Source of the DNA: Acidimicrobiia bacterium | GTDB taxonomy: Bacteria > Acidobacteriota > Terriglobia > Versatilivoradales > Versatilivoraceae | Assembly: GCA_016871215.1 (NCBI GenBank) | Contig: VFZK01000004.1 | Location: 1-39,563 of the forward strand | Length of the DNA: 39,563 nt | Reading direction: 5' to 3' | Shown: in pieces, positions 15,694 through 23,230 of the stretch | Numbering within the stretch: position 1 is the first letter of the stretch | Layout: each line of letters opens with the position of its first letter | Position numbers and translations under genes: made by a program | The notes under the pieces: model-generated | Database searches by the model: none | What the model was told of the DNA's origin: nothing | What the model saw: only the letters and a program-made list of their open reading frames with translations

Positions 15694-16482
15694 TCACTTG
15701 TACCCCTCCACTGCCGGAGCATCCCGCTTGAAGGCGCTCAGTCCCGCGCGAACGGCGTCGGCCAGCAGCATGTAGTCTGTGCTGTAGCTGATCATGCGGA
15801 ATCCTTGTTGCTGGCGTTTCTCCATCTGCTCAGGCGTCATCGCATGAATGCCGATAGCCACGTTCGTTTTCTGGCTTGCCGCCAGCATGCGCTGGGTGAC
15901 AGCTTCGACTTCGGCGTGAGGCTGCTTCATCGGGTCCAGACCCAAAGAAAGGCACAGATCGAACGGACCCAGGAATAGAGCGTCAACGCCTGGAACTGCC
16001 GCGATCGCCTCAAGGTTCTCAGCAGCCTCGCGCGTCTCAACGATCAAAACGACCAGCAGGTTCTCGTTGGCACGATAGAAGTAATCCTTGCTATCGAACA
16101 TGTAGTGCGCCGCCCGAAGGGGTCCGAATCCCCGCGTACCCGCAGGTGGATACCGCGTCGCCGCGACGATCGCCCGAGCTTCCTCGGCCGTTCTGACAAG
16201 AGGAGCCACAATACCCATCGCGCCAATGTCGAGGGCACGCTGAATGAACACGGGATCGCCAGAGGGTAGCCGAACCAGAGGGATGACTTCTGTTCCCTTC
16301 AATGCCATCAGCATGTGTTCGACCTGGCTGGAGTCCAGAGCACTGTGCTCGGTTTCAACCACGAGCCAGTCGAATCCGGCATGCGACATGAGTTCCGCCA
16401 CGTTTGGGCTTCCCAGCCCCATGAAACAACCGACCGTGGGCGTTCCCGCTCTTAGCTTCTCTCGAACCCAATTGGTTCTCAT
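15694..16482 (-). CDS. HpcH/HpaI-family aldolase, first gene of the catabolic operon
   Basis: A 262-residue metal-dependent pyruvate aldolase (PF03328). Key motifs are DWLVVETEHS with the catalytic His, PLVRLPSGDP with the substrate Arg, YPPAGTRGFGPLRA, a Glu ligand in LIVETRE, and FLGPFDLCLSLG with the Asp ligand. Compared with the second aldolase (11765-12541) it has the regular GPFDL motif and the usual RGFGPxRA loop, so it resembles 4-hydroxy-2-oxovalerate or 2-keto-3-deoxyrhamnonate/KDR aldolases more. ATG 16482 is preceded by AGGAG about five bases upstream; the open frame extending to 16695 runs through the promoter and is not used. A promoter with TTGACA lies just upstream, so it likely leads the transcript. 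Confidence 0.88.
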   Translation of the reverse strand: MRTNWVREKLRAGTPTVGCFMGLGSPNVAELMSHAGFDWLVVETEHSALDSSQVEHMLMALKGTEVIPLVRLPSGDPVFIQRALDIGAMGIVAPLVRTAEEARAIVAATRYPPAGTRGFGPLRAAHYMFDSKDYFYRANENLLVVLIVETREAAENLEAIAAVPGVDALFLGPFDLCLSLGLDPMKQPHAEVEAVTQRMLAASQKTNVAIGIHAMTPEQMEKRQQQGFRMISYSTDYMLLADAVRAGLSAFKRDAPAVEGYK

Positions 16483-16514
16483 ATGGCTCCTAGCTGTGGA
16501 CTGAAAAGCGTTGC

Positions 16515-16544
16515 TATATATGAAACATGCCTTCCCGTTGTCAA
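16515..16544 (-). promoter_or_regulatory. Sigma70-like promoter for the catabolic operon
   Basis: On the minus strand a perfect TTGACA (plus bases 16539-16544) is followed, after 18 bases, by TATATA (16515-16520); a 17-base spacer gives ATATAT. It is 33 bases above the ATG at 16482. The region is AT-rich against a GC-rich background. A short GTTTCATATATAGC segment overlaps the -10 box, but no full operator palindrome was found and no regulator gene is linked. Prediction by consensus only. Confidence 0.6.
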
Positions 16545-16816
16545 ATAAATTCTGTCGGCTACACCAGCCGGTTCCCCACGGCCGCGGCACGGCTAGGCGA
16601 CTGAAAAGCTCGGTGCAAGCCGAATCAGCAGGCCGCGCTAGTGAGGTTCCATCGGGACGCAACGACTCGTCGGACTTCGACCAAGCTCCAGCCACCAGAT
16701 TTTCAGACCTGGACAGAATCTTTGATGTTGGCCGTTCGTGCGGGCAGGCAGCAGAATCTGGCGACGTGTGGGTTGCGGTACGTTTGGCAGGTTTCTAAAG
16801 CGTGTTCAGAAGTCGA

Positions 16817-16838
16817 CCGGCTATTGGAAGCTAGCCGG
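16817..16838 (-). terminator. Hairpin downstream of the CorA-like gene
   Basis: CCGGCTA (16817-16823), an eight-base loop and TAGCCGG (16832-16838) form a perfect 7-bp stem. It lies 27 bases after the stop of the CorA-like gene in its transcription direction. No T run follows, so if it stops transcription it is a weak or factor-assisted terminator. Confidence 0.4.
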
Positions 16839-16865
16839 CGGGCAGGACGGGTGGTGTGTTGAGCA

Positions 16866-17828
16866 TTACATCCAACGCCGGCTCTTGAACCACAACCACA
16901 TCGAAACCGGCACGAAGACAATCGACGCCAGGAGCAGCCCGAACGCCACGGGACTTTCGAAGGGCATGTGCCGAAAATTGACGCCGCCGAGCCCCGTCAG
17001 CACCGAAAGCGGCATAAAGATAGTGGCGATTAGCGTCAGCCGTTTCATGACCTCGTTGAGGCGCGTCGACGTTGCAGAATAGTAAGCGTCCAGCGCGTTT
17101 CCGAGCAGTTCCCGGTGGGTCTCGATCATCTCGTAGATACGGACGATGTGGTCGTACACATCTTGAAAGTAGAGGCTGAGGCGGCGGTCGATCAGGTCGT
17201 AGTGGCGGGTGGAGAGCGAGTTGAATACCTCGCGTTGCGGCCCGGTTGCCTTGCGCAGATGAATCAGCTCCTGCTTCAGCGAGAAGATCGACCTCATCAC
17301 GGAGCTGCCGGGATCGGCCCCAATCTGTTCTTCCAACTCGTCAATCTGAGCCTCAAGATCGTCGAGCAACGGGAAATAGCTGTCAACCAGTTCGTCGCCA
17401 ATCAGATAAAGAAAGAAATCGGGCCCTCTTTTGTAAGCTTCGGTTTCCCTTTCATACCGCTCGCGGGCCCGGGAGAGCGCTGGCAGCGGTTCGCGGTGCA
17501 CGGTCACCAGATAATTGCTTCCAAGAAAGACGTGAAGCTCGTCGGCGAGGATTTCCTGTTTGTCCTTGTCGAACCGATGCGCGTAGAGACTAATGAAAAG
17601 ATAACCATCGTAAACGTCGACCTTGGACCGCTGGCAAAAGTGGCTGCTGTCTTCAATACTGAGCGGATGAAATTCGAAGGTTCGCTGCAGGCGGCTCAGC
17701 TCCGCTTCGGTCGGTGCGATCAGGTCGACCCAGAAGAGCCCTCGCTTCTGCGCAACCAAGCGCTCGACATCGCGCTTGGCCGTCTCCAGAACCGGCGCAC
17801 TTTCCAATTGAATTCGTGATGTGGGCAT
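16866..17828 (-). CDS. CorA-family divalent metal channel, GVN variant
   Basis: A 320-residue member of the CorA Mg2+/Co2+ channel superfamily (PF01544), forming a pentamer in the inner membrane. The soluble N-terminal domain includes HPLSIEDSSHFCQRSKVDVYDGYLFI and VTVHREPLPAL, typical for CorA. A long helix follows (LKQELIHLRKATGPQREVFN, DVYDHIVRIYEMIE), then LTLIATIFMPLSVLTGLGGVNF as membrane helix 1 and a second helix before the basic tail KSRRWM. The signature after helix 1 is normally YGMNF; here residues 282-284 read GVN, as in ZntB-like and some other family members with altered ion preference. ATG 17828 is used; it follows the receiver gene by 47 bases. Family secure; whether the ion is Mg2+, Zn2+ or another is open. 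Confidence 0.88.
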   Translation of the reverse strand: MPTSRIQLESAPVLETAKRDVERLVAQKRGLFWVDLIAPTEAELSRLQRTFEFHPLSIEDSSHFCQRSKVDVYDGYLFISLYAHRFDKDKQEILADELHVFLGSNYLVTVHREPLPALSRARERYERETEAYKRGPDFFLYLIGDELVDSYFPLLDDLEAQIDELEEQIGADPGSSVMRSIFSLKQELIHLRKATGPQREVFNSLSTRHYDLIDRRLSLYFQDVYDHIVRIYEMIETHRELLGNALDAYYSATSTRLNEVMKRLTLIATIFMPLSVLTGLGGVNFRHMPFESPVAFGLLLASIVFVPVSMWLWFKSRRWM

Positions 17829-17875
17829 GACCGACCCGGTTTAGCAATGCAAATCGAAAAAACGGACCCAGCGAT

Positions 17876-18268
17876 TCAGAGCTCGATGTCGCTTTTGCCA
17901 GCCTTCATCAAAGCGACGTTCACGCGGGCCACGAGCTCTCGAGGAGCGAAGGGCTTCACCATGTAATCGTTCGCGCCGCAGCTGAGTCCTTCCACGACGT
18001 CGGATTCCTGCCCCCGAGCGGTCAAGAGAATAATGATTGGGCCGGAGTCACCCATGCGAGATTTGATCTCGGTACAGGCCGAGAGGCCATCCAACTTAGG
18101 CATCATCACGTCCATCACCACCACGTCGGGTTTCTCGGCCACGGCACGTTCGACCGCCTCGAGACCGTTGGTCGCGGTGATGACTTCGAACCCCGCTTTC
18201 TGAAGCTTGGTCTCCACCAGGCCCAAAACATCGGGCTCATCGTCCACCGCGAGCACCCGAAAACCCAT
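17876..18268 (-). CDS. Stand-alone response regulator receiver protein
   Basis: A 130-residue CheY-like receiver with no output domain. The acidic pair is D9-D10 in LAVDDEPD, the phosphoacceptor D53 in VVVMDVMMPKLDG, the switch Thr T83 in IILLTARG, and the conserved K105 in DYMVKPF. It starts at ATG 18268, 27 bases after the hybrid histidine kinase stop, so the two form a kinase-regulator pair. As a single-domain regulator it would act by protein contact or as a phosphate shuttle instead of by binding DNA. It is the natural acceptor for the two-receiver kinase next door, which suggests a branched phosphorelay. No downstream target gene is evident. Confidence 0.9.
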   Translation of the reverse strand: MGFRVLAVDDEPDVLGLVETKLQKAGFEVITATNGLEAVERAVAEKPDVVVMDVMMPKLDGLSACTEIKSRMGDSGPIIILLTARGQESDVVEGLSCGANDYMVKPFAPRELVARVNVALMKAGKSDIEL

Positions 18269-18295
18269 TGCGCTCCCTCGTTCGCAGGCCTCTTG

Positions 18296-20707
18296 TCAGC
18301 GTTTTTCGGTGACGCCTTTGATAAATCGCTCGATTTCGACGACCAGCGCTTCCAAATCGAGCGGTTTTCGAACCAGATCGTTTCCACCCACGGCCAGAAC
18401 CTTGCTTACGGACTCGGTCGAGCTGGCCGTCATGGCGATGACAGGAATATCCACCGTTTCCGGGCGCCGGTTGAGCCGGCGTAAGACCTCGTAACCGTCC
18501 ATATCGGGCGGTTCCAGATCCATCAGGATCAGGTCCGGCTGTTCCTTGCGCGCATGAACCAGCAGGTCGAGGCCATCCGAGGCGAAGATCAGCTGATAGC
18601 CGCGCTGCGACAGCACTTCCTCCAGTACCTGGCGCGCTTCCGGCTCAGAAGCATAGATCAAAATTCGCTGCCCTTCCCAAAGAATTCGCTCGACCACCTG
18701 CAGAAAACTGTCCTCGTCGATGGGCTTGTCCAGGATATCAGTCACTCCCAGTTTGCTCAACTGCTCTTCGTCCTGCGCCACCGAGACCACAACGATCGGA
18801 AGATCGGCCGTTTTCGGATTGGCGCGCAGGTTCTCGATCACCTCGATGCCGTTCATTCCGGGCATCTGGATATCCATGCTGATCAGGTCCGGCCGGTGTT
18901 TCACCGCTTGGGCAACGGCCTCTTCTCCACTGTGGGCAAGCCGAACGCGATAGCCGGCACGCTCGAGCTGCCGCCGAATCATGCGGGCGATGTCTTTTTC
19001 ATCGTCCACGACCAAGATCGTCTTGGTGCTGCGCCGTAATGCTGTTCTGGGTCTTCGCACTACGGGCAACGGCTCTACCAGCGGCAGCGTGAAATGAAAT
19101 GCCGCTCCTTTCCCCGGACGACTCTCCACCCAGATTTCTCCGCCATGCTTTTCGACGATCGACTTCGTGATTGCCAGCCCTAAGCCCGTTCCAGCGGTTT
19201 CGCTGGTGGCCGGATTCTTCGCACGAAAGAACTTCGTGAATAGCTTCTTCATGTCATCGCGCGAGAGGCCAACACCCGTATCGCTGACGGCAACCTCGAG
19301 GAACTCTCCGTCGGGGGCGGCAGCAATGCTGATGCCTCCGCTGGGCGTGTACTTGCAGGCGTTACTGACCAGATTGTTCAGGACCTGTGCGATCCGGTTG
19401 CGGTCGGCCTTAACCCAGGGCAGCCGGGATGGTATGGCCAGAGTCAGGCTCAGCCCGCGGCTTTCGATCTGTTTGCGGTGGACCGCGACGGTTTCCTGAA
19501 TCACGTCTTCGACCGCAACGGGCTTCAGTTCCAAATCGATCTTACCTGCTTCGATCCGCGAAATGTCGAGCAGGTCATTCACCAACGCCACCAGCCGGTC
19601 AGTGTTCATCTCGACGATCTTCAGATAAGCCTTCTGTTCCTCGGTCAATTCGCCCGCATCCCCTTCGAGAATCAGATCGATGTATCCCTTGATCGGCGTC
19701 AGCGGCGTCCTCAACTCATGCGACACGACCGAGATGAACTCGCTCTTCAGGGCTTCGATCGCCGCCTGCTGGGTAATGTCGCGGAAGACGCTCACGAGAC
19801 CGAACGGCTGGCCCTTCTCGTCGCGGATCTGGCTTACCAGAATGCTCAGCACCTTGTTGCGGAACTTCTTCACCAGTGGGGGAGACGGCTTGGCGTCCGA
19901 GGCGGCCTGGAGGATCTGTTCGAGCTCCGTCTTTTTGACAGGTAGCGTGGTGCCGCAGTCCTTGCCAATCGCGTCCTGCCGGTGGATATCGAGCATGCCT
20001 TCAGCTGCGGCGTTGACGAGCAGAATCCGGTGGTCGAGATCGGTGACAATGACGCCCTCTCCCATGCTGGCAAGTATCGTCTCCAGCCGGTTCTTCTCAT
20101 AGCTGAGAGCGTTCATCTGGCGAGCCAGTTGCGTGCGGCTTTCGTGCAGCCGCTCTGCCATTTCGTTGGCGTCCTCGGTCAAGTCACCCAGCTCTTCCTT
20201 CAAGGCCTCGAACAGCTTGGCGTTCTCGATGGCGATGGCGCCGAGGTTGGCAATTGCCCTTACGAATCCGATCTCGGCATCGCTGAACTCGTGCACGTCT
20301 TCCGTGTAAAGCCGCATCACACCGACCGGGTTATCGCGGAGCATCAACGGGATGACGAGAATGGAGCGGATGGACTCCGCTTTCGCTTCGTCTGGATACT
20401 GAAATCTCGGGTCGTTGGTAGCGTCGGGAATGATGCCGGTTTTGCCGAGCAGCGCCTCCTGGTCGATGCGGCTCTTCTCGACTTCCACGTTGCCCTTGCG
20501 CAGGTAGCCCTGGCTCAACCCATACGCGCCTCCCATCACAAGCAAGGACTTGTCGGCATTCAACAGGCGCAGCGAGCAGGCTTTCGACTTGGTGGCCTTC
20601 GCCGTACTCTTGGCCAGCAGGTCGAGCACCTGCGACAGATCGAGACTGGAGTTGATCGACCGTGCCACATCGTAGAGAGCAGAAGAGTAGTAACTTTCGG
20701 ATTTCAT
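18296..20707 (-). CDS. Soluble hybrid histidine kinase: GAF-PAS-HisKA-HATPase-REC-REC
   Basis: An 803-residue cytoplasmic sensor kinase without membrane helices. A GAF domain occupies about residues 5-165 (VIPLMLRDNPVGVMRLYTE near its end), then a coiled-coil linker (165-205) and a PAS domain (about 207-310, MGEGVIVTDLDHRILLVN). HisKA carries H330 in SHELRTPLTPIKG. The ATPase domain shows N449 in NLVSNACKYTP, then SDTGVGL and GTGLGLAITKSIVEKHGG. Receiver 1 has D568-D569, D612 and K661. Receiver 2 has D730 and K781 but reads ILIYASEPE where the Mg-binding acidic pair is expected (A686, S687). I chose ATG 20707; a TTG at 20746 is in frame, and neither has a strong ribosome site. It pairs with the stand-alone receiver 27 bases downstream. 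The signal sensed is unknown. Confidence 0.9.
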   Translation of the reverse strand: MKSESYYSSALYDVARSINSSLDLSQVLDLLAKSTAKATKSKACSLRLLNADKSLLVMGGAYGLSQGYLRKGNVEVEKSRIDQEALLGKTGIIPDATNDPRFQYPDEAKAESIRSILVIPLMLRDNPVGVMRLYTEDVHEFSDAEIGFVRAIANLGAIAIENAKLFEALKEELGDLTEDANEMAERLHESRTQLARQMNALSYEKNRLETILASMGEGVIVTDLDHRILLVNAAAEGMLDIHRQDAIGKDCGTTLPVKKTELEQILQAASDAKPSPPLVKKFRNKVLSILVSQIRDEKGQPFGLVSVFRDITQQAAIEALKSEFISVVSHELRTPLTPIKGYIDLILEGDAGELTEEQKAYLKIVEMNTDRLVALVNDLLDISRIEAGKIDLELKPVAVEDVIQETVAVHRKQIESRGLSLTLAIPSRLPWVKADRNRIAQVLNNLVSNACKYTPSGGISIAAAPDGEFLEVAVSDTGVGLSRDDMKKLFTKFFRAKNPATSETAGTGLGLAITKSIVEKHGGEIWVESRPGKGAAFHFTLPLVEPLPVVRRPRTALRRSTKTILVVDDEKDIARMIRRQLERAGYRVRLAHSGEEAVAQAVKHRPDLISMDIQMPGMNGIEVIENLRANPKTADLPIVVVSVAQDEEQLSKLGVTDILDKPIDEDSFLQVVERILWEGQRILIYASEPEARQVLEEVLSQRGYQLIFASDGLDLLVHARKEQPDLILMDLEPPDMDGYEVLRRLNRRPETVDIPVIAMTASSTESVSKVLAVGGNDLVRKPLDLEALVVEIERFIKGVTEKR

Positions 20708-20873
20708 GGTGAGAGCGGTCCAAGATCTGTCCGCCGGCTTTGGCAAGAGGCGACAGGCAAGTGAGCGTGAGGCACGCGGTGGCGCTTCTGCCCGTGAGTA
20801 TACCTGCCGGCCGAACAGGGGACAAGCGCTGGCGGACCCAGGACTATTGCCCTCCTAGCCTCGTGGCCCTGCG

Positions 20874-21575
20874 TCAGTTCTTGGTTGATGGAGGGCTTTT
20901 CGGTTCTTTCCCCTGCTGGCTGACCCTCAGCGTCAGAATAACCTTCACCAGATCTTCGATGGGATTGAGCGTCATATTGAACGTTATGCCAAAGTCCTTG
21001 CGATTGATGTCCGAAAGCAACGCCTGTCGTTCTATCTGGGTGACGAACTTCTCGATGAGCGAGACTACCGACTGCGATAGCTTCGCGTTGTTCAGGGCCA
21101 ACTCCCGTCGCCCTACGGGCTCCTTCCGCTGGCCCTGAACAATTCTCTGTTTGTCTGACTCCACGATGTTGTGACACTTCTGGGACTTCACGATGTTGTG
21201 ACATTTGATAGCTAACGAAACTTCTGGATACTTTTCAGCGGCGAAAAAATTCTCCCCTCGAATCAGGTTCTCCTCCAACAGATTCCCCGTCTTGATGCTT
21301 GAGCTTTTCGCCTGAACCGCAAGCTGCAGTGCCTCCAAACGGGCTGGATCCAGCTCGATTTGCGCTTTCCAATCCTCGAATGCCGCTTCGATCGTTTTCA
21401 GCCGGCTTTTCACCAGAAACTTGATCCCGCTTCCTTCTTTCTCGACGCGATAGACCAGCGCGCTCCCGGGTCTGAGCGGCGCAGCGGGAAGAGACGCCGG
21501 CGTCCACACCTGCCAAAACGTCAGAACAGCAACCACCATCAGAGCTCTGGGCTTTAAGAGTGTTGCCTTTCGCAT
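20874..21575 (-). CDS. YceI-family secreted protein with an in-frame repeat/palindrome insert
   Basis: A 233-residue protein with a signal peptide (MRKATLLKPRALMVVAVL..., cleavage near PAA-P) and a YceI-like lipocalin fold (PF04264), which usually binds isoprenoid lipids in the periplasm. Recognisable YceI parts are FLVKSRLKTIEAAFEDWKA, KSSSIKTGN, NLIRGENFFAAEKYPEVSLAIK and, near the end, INRKDFGITFNMTLNPI. Between IK and INR the expected GDLTIHGVT region is missing. In its place is a foreign stretch encoding KCHNIVKSQKCHNIVESDK and a basic segment, which come from a 27-base tandem repeat and a large palindrome (see 21088-21206). The insert keeps the frame, but the barrel is probably altered or dead. 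ATG 21575 follows GAGGT at seven bases. Confidence 0.75.
   Translation of the reverse strand: MRKATLLKPRALMVVAVLTFWQVWTPASLPAAPLRPGSALVYRVEKEGSGIKFLVKSRLKTIEAAFEDWKAQIELDPARLEALQLAVQAKSSSIKTGNLLEENLIRGENFFAAEKYPEVSLAIKCHNIVKSQKCHNIVESDKQRIVQGQRKEPVGRRELALNNAKLSQSVVSLIEKFVTQIERQALLSDINRKDFGITFNMTLNPIEDLVKVILTLRVSQQGKEPKSPPSTKN
21088..21206. repeat. Tandem 27-base repeat plus 13-bp inverted repeat inside the YceI-like gene
   Basis: Two 23-base units of period 27 lie at 21157-21179 and 21184-21206 (core TCACGATGTTGTGACA, two mismatches). Beside them are perfect 13-bp arms TTGTTCAGGGCCA (21088-21100) and TGGCCCTGAACAA (21130-21142). The 29-base loop contains a second hairpin GCCC-TAC-GGGC (21110-21120). 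Tandem short repeats next to a palindrome resemble transposase-binding sites at the end of an IS or MITE, but no transposase is present. Reported as an inserted element remnant by inference. Confidence 0.7.
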
Positions 21576-21599
21576 GGTTTCGACCTCAAGGGAAATCAA

Positions 21600-21913
21600 G
21601 CCATCCGACTAATCCAAGTCACGGCAGAATGGACAAGTCAATCAGGCGACCCGAGGCTTTGCCACCAGCGCCAAATTGCTGGTGCCGCCCACGTTTTTAG
21701 TGAAGCACGCAGTGCTTCAGGGTGTGGCTTTCATACTGGACATTTTTCGGGAGCCGGGGGCGATCAGAATAGGCGCATAGCGCTCGCAGGCCGCACTGGC
21801 GTGCGGCACTACAAGCACACAAACTCTAGCGGCAAGCTAGAAACTTGCCCGCGGATCAATCTGAAATACCCCCCGGATGGCGCCCGGCGGACGCCATCCG
21901 CCAACTAGGGTCA
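21600..21913. other. Intergenic region with several short hairpins
   Basis: The 314-base gap between the YceI-like and glycosyltransferase genes contains three perfect small palindromes: TGAAGCAC-GCA-GTGCTTCA (21701-21719), CCGCAC-TGGC-GTGCGG (21791-21806) and GGCAAG-N7-CTTGCC (21831-21849). The last two are close to the 3' end of the glycosyltransferase gene and may help stop its transcription, although no T run follows on the minus strand. No gene was seen. Confidence 0.5.
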
Positions 21914-23230
21914 TTACGCTGCCGTTGATGCCTTCGGCGACGATGCCAGGCCAATCCGCTCGATTGGCGTCCACGTACGCTTGCCCGTGAGAAACTGCCA
22001 GATGCCGCGAAGACGCCACACGGTATGAATTTGCCGGTACGGAAAATGTTCGAGAAAGCAAAAACAGATGAGACGCCCCAGATCGCGCCAATTGTTGTAG
22101 CGCCGATAGGTCATCTCCTCGATGAGCACCGAACCCATGGAAATGAGCGTCGAGAAGGCATACCCAAAAAGCAGAAACTGAAGGAAGAATTGCCGGCTCA
22201 GCAAGCCAAGGCTTGCCTCCAGTAGAATGCTGATCCAGCCCATGAACTCCAATGCCGGAGCAATCAGCTCGAAGAGCCACATATACGGAATCGCAATCCA
22301 CCCGATGCGGCCATAGCGAGAGTTAAAGAGCATACAGCGATTATGCCAGAGGCACTCGGCAAGTCCATTGTGCCAGCGCGCGCGCTGGTTGCCCAGCGAC
22401 TTGAAGGTCGAAGGCACTTCCGTCCAACAGACAGGGTCAGCCACAAAGTGGACGCGGTACTTTTGGTTCTGCTCGCGCAAGAGGCGGTGCATGCGCACGA
22501 CTAAGTCCAAATCCTCTCCGATCGCTCCGTGGCGAAAGCCTCCAAGCTGCTTGCAGAGATCCGTCCTGAACACGCCGAAAGCGCCCGAAATGATCAGCAG
22601 CATGTCAAAGGCATTCCATCCTTCACGTCCGATCAGGAACGCACGGAGATACTCCTCCACTTGCATGATCTCCAGAAATCTCCAGGGCAGGCGCACAACC
22701 TCGACGCTGCCGTTACTGACGCTCGACCCATTAATCACGCGCACAATGCCGCCTGCAGCGACGACCCGGTCTGGGTCGTTCACCACCGGCGCCATGATGC
22801 GAAGCAGACCGTCGCTCTCCAGCATGCTGTCGGCGTCAACCACGCATACGTAAGGCTTCGAAGCCAGGTTCATGGCCGCGTTGATCGCGTCGGATTTGCT
22901 GCCACCGGCTTCTTTGTCGATCACAATCAACCGCCGTTCGGTCCGGCTGAGGTAAATGCCACGAACCGCTTTGGTCGGAATCTGCGGCAGGTATAGATAA
23001 TCACTTGGGCTCAGCTGGAAATGTTCGATCAGCTGTGCCAGGGTCGCATCTTTCGAGCCATCGTTTGTGACGATGACTTCAAAATCTGGGTAGTCTAATC
23101 CCAGCAGAGAGCGCACCGATTCGACAATGGACCGCTCCTCGTTGTGGGCCGGCACTAACAGCGAAATGGGCGGGGTGAGTGGAGAACGCCTGACCCGGTC
23201 GAGCCAGGCCGTTTTCTGCCGCTTCCTCAA
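21914..23230 (-). CDS. Membrane glycosyltransferase family 2, N-terminal helix missing
   Basis: A processive-type GT2 (PF13641/PF00535) of 438 residues, related to the BcsA/PgaC/hyaluronan-synthase group, that would polymerise or attach sugars at the inner membrane. It shows PPISLLVPAHNEERSI, VIVTNDGSKD, the DxD in VCVVDADSM, the acceptor motif IGEDLDLVVR and the QxxRW-type NQRARWHNG. Three to four hydrophobic segments follow (YMWLFELIAPALEFMGWISI and later). The family normally has one or two membrane helices before the catalytic domain; here translation can begin only at a TTG (23230) because a TGA lies a few codons upstream, and no helix is found in any frame above. The gene is either 5'-truncated or a shortened variant. 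Substrate unknown. Confidence 0.83.
   Translation of the reverse strand: MRKRQKTAWLDRVRRSPLTPPISLLVPAHNEERSIVESVRSLLGLDYPDFEVIVTNDGSKDATLAQLIEHFQLSPSDYLYLPQIPTKAVRGIYLSRTERRLIVIDKEAGGSKSDAINAAMNLASKPYVCVVDADSMLESDGLLRIMAPVVNDPDRVVAAGGIVRVINGSSVSNGSVEVVRLPWRFLEIMQVEEYLRAFLIGREGWNAFDMLLIISGAFGVFRTDLCKQLGGFRHGAIGEDLDLVVRMHRLLREQNQKYRVHFVADPVCWTEVPSTFKSLGNQRARWHNGLAECLWHNRCMLFNSRYGRIGWIAIPYMWLFELIAPALEFMGWISILLEASLGLLSRQFFLQFLLFGYAFSTLISMGSVLIEEMTYRRYNNWRDLGRLICFCFLEHFPYRQIHTVWRLRGIWQFLTGKRTWTPIERIGLASSPKASTAA

Larger units (their letters stand above)
16483..16865. other. 383-base intergenic region between corA-like gene and catabolic operon
   Basis: The left part carries the promoter at 16515-16544. 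The right end, just past the stop of the CorA-like gene, holds the 7-bp hairpin at 16817-16838. Between them (about 16560-16810) open frames exist on both strands, but none has a ribosome site, a recognisable motif or codon bias like the neighbours. I see no gene in it. Confidence 0.5.

Noticed and set aside
21701-21719. Rho-independent terminator for the glycosyltransferase gene
   Set aside because: The stem is perfect, but no T run follows it on the minus strand, and it is almost 200 bases past the stop codon.
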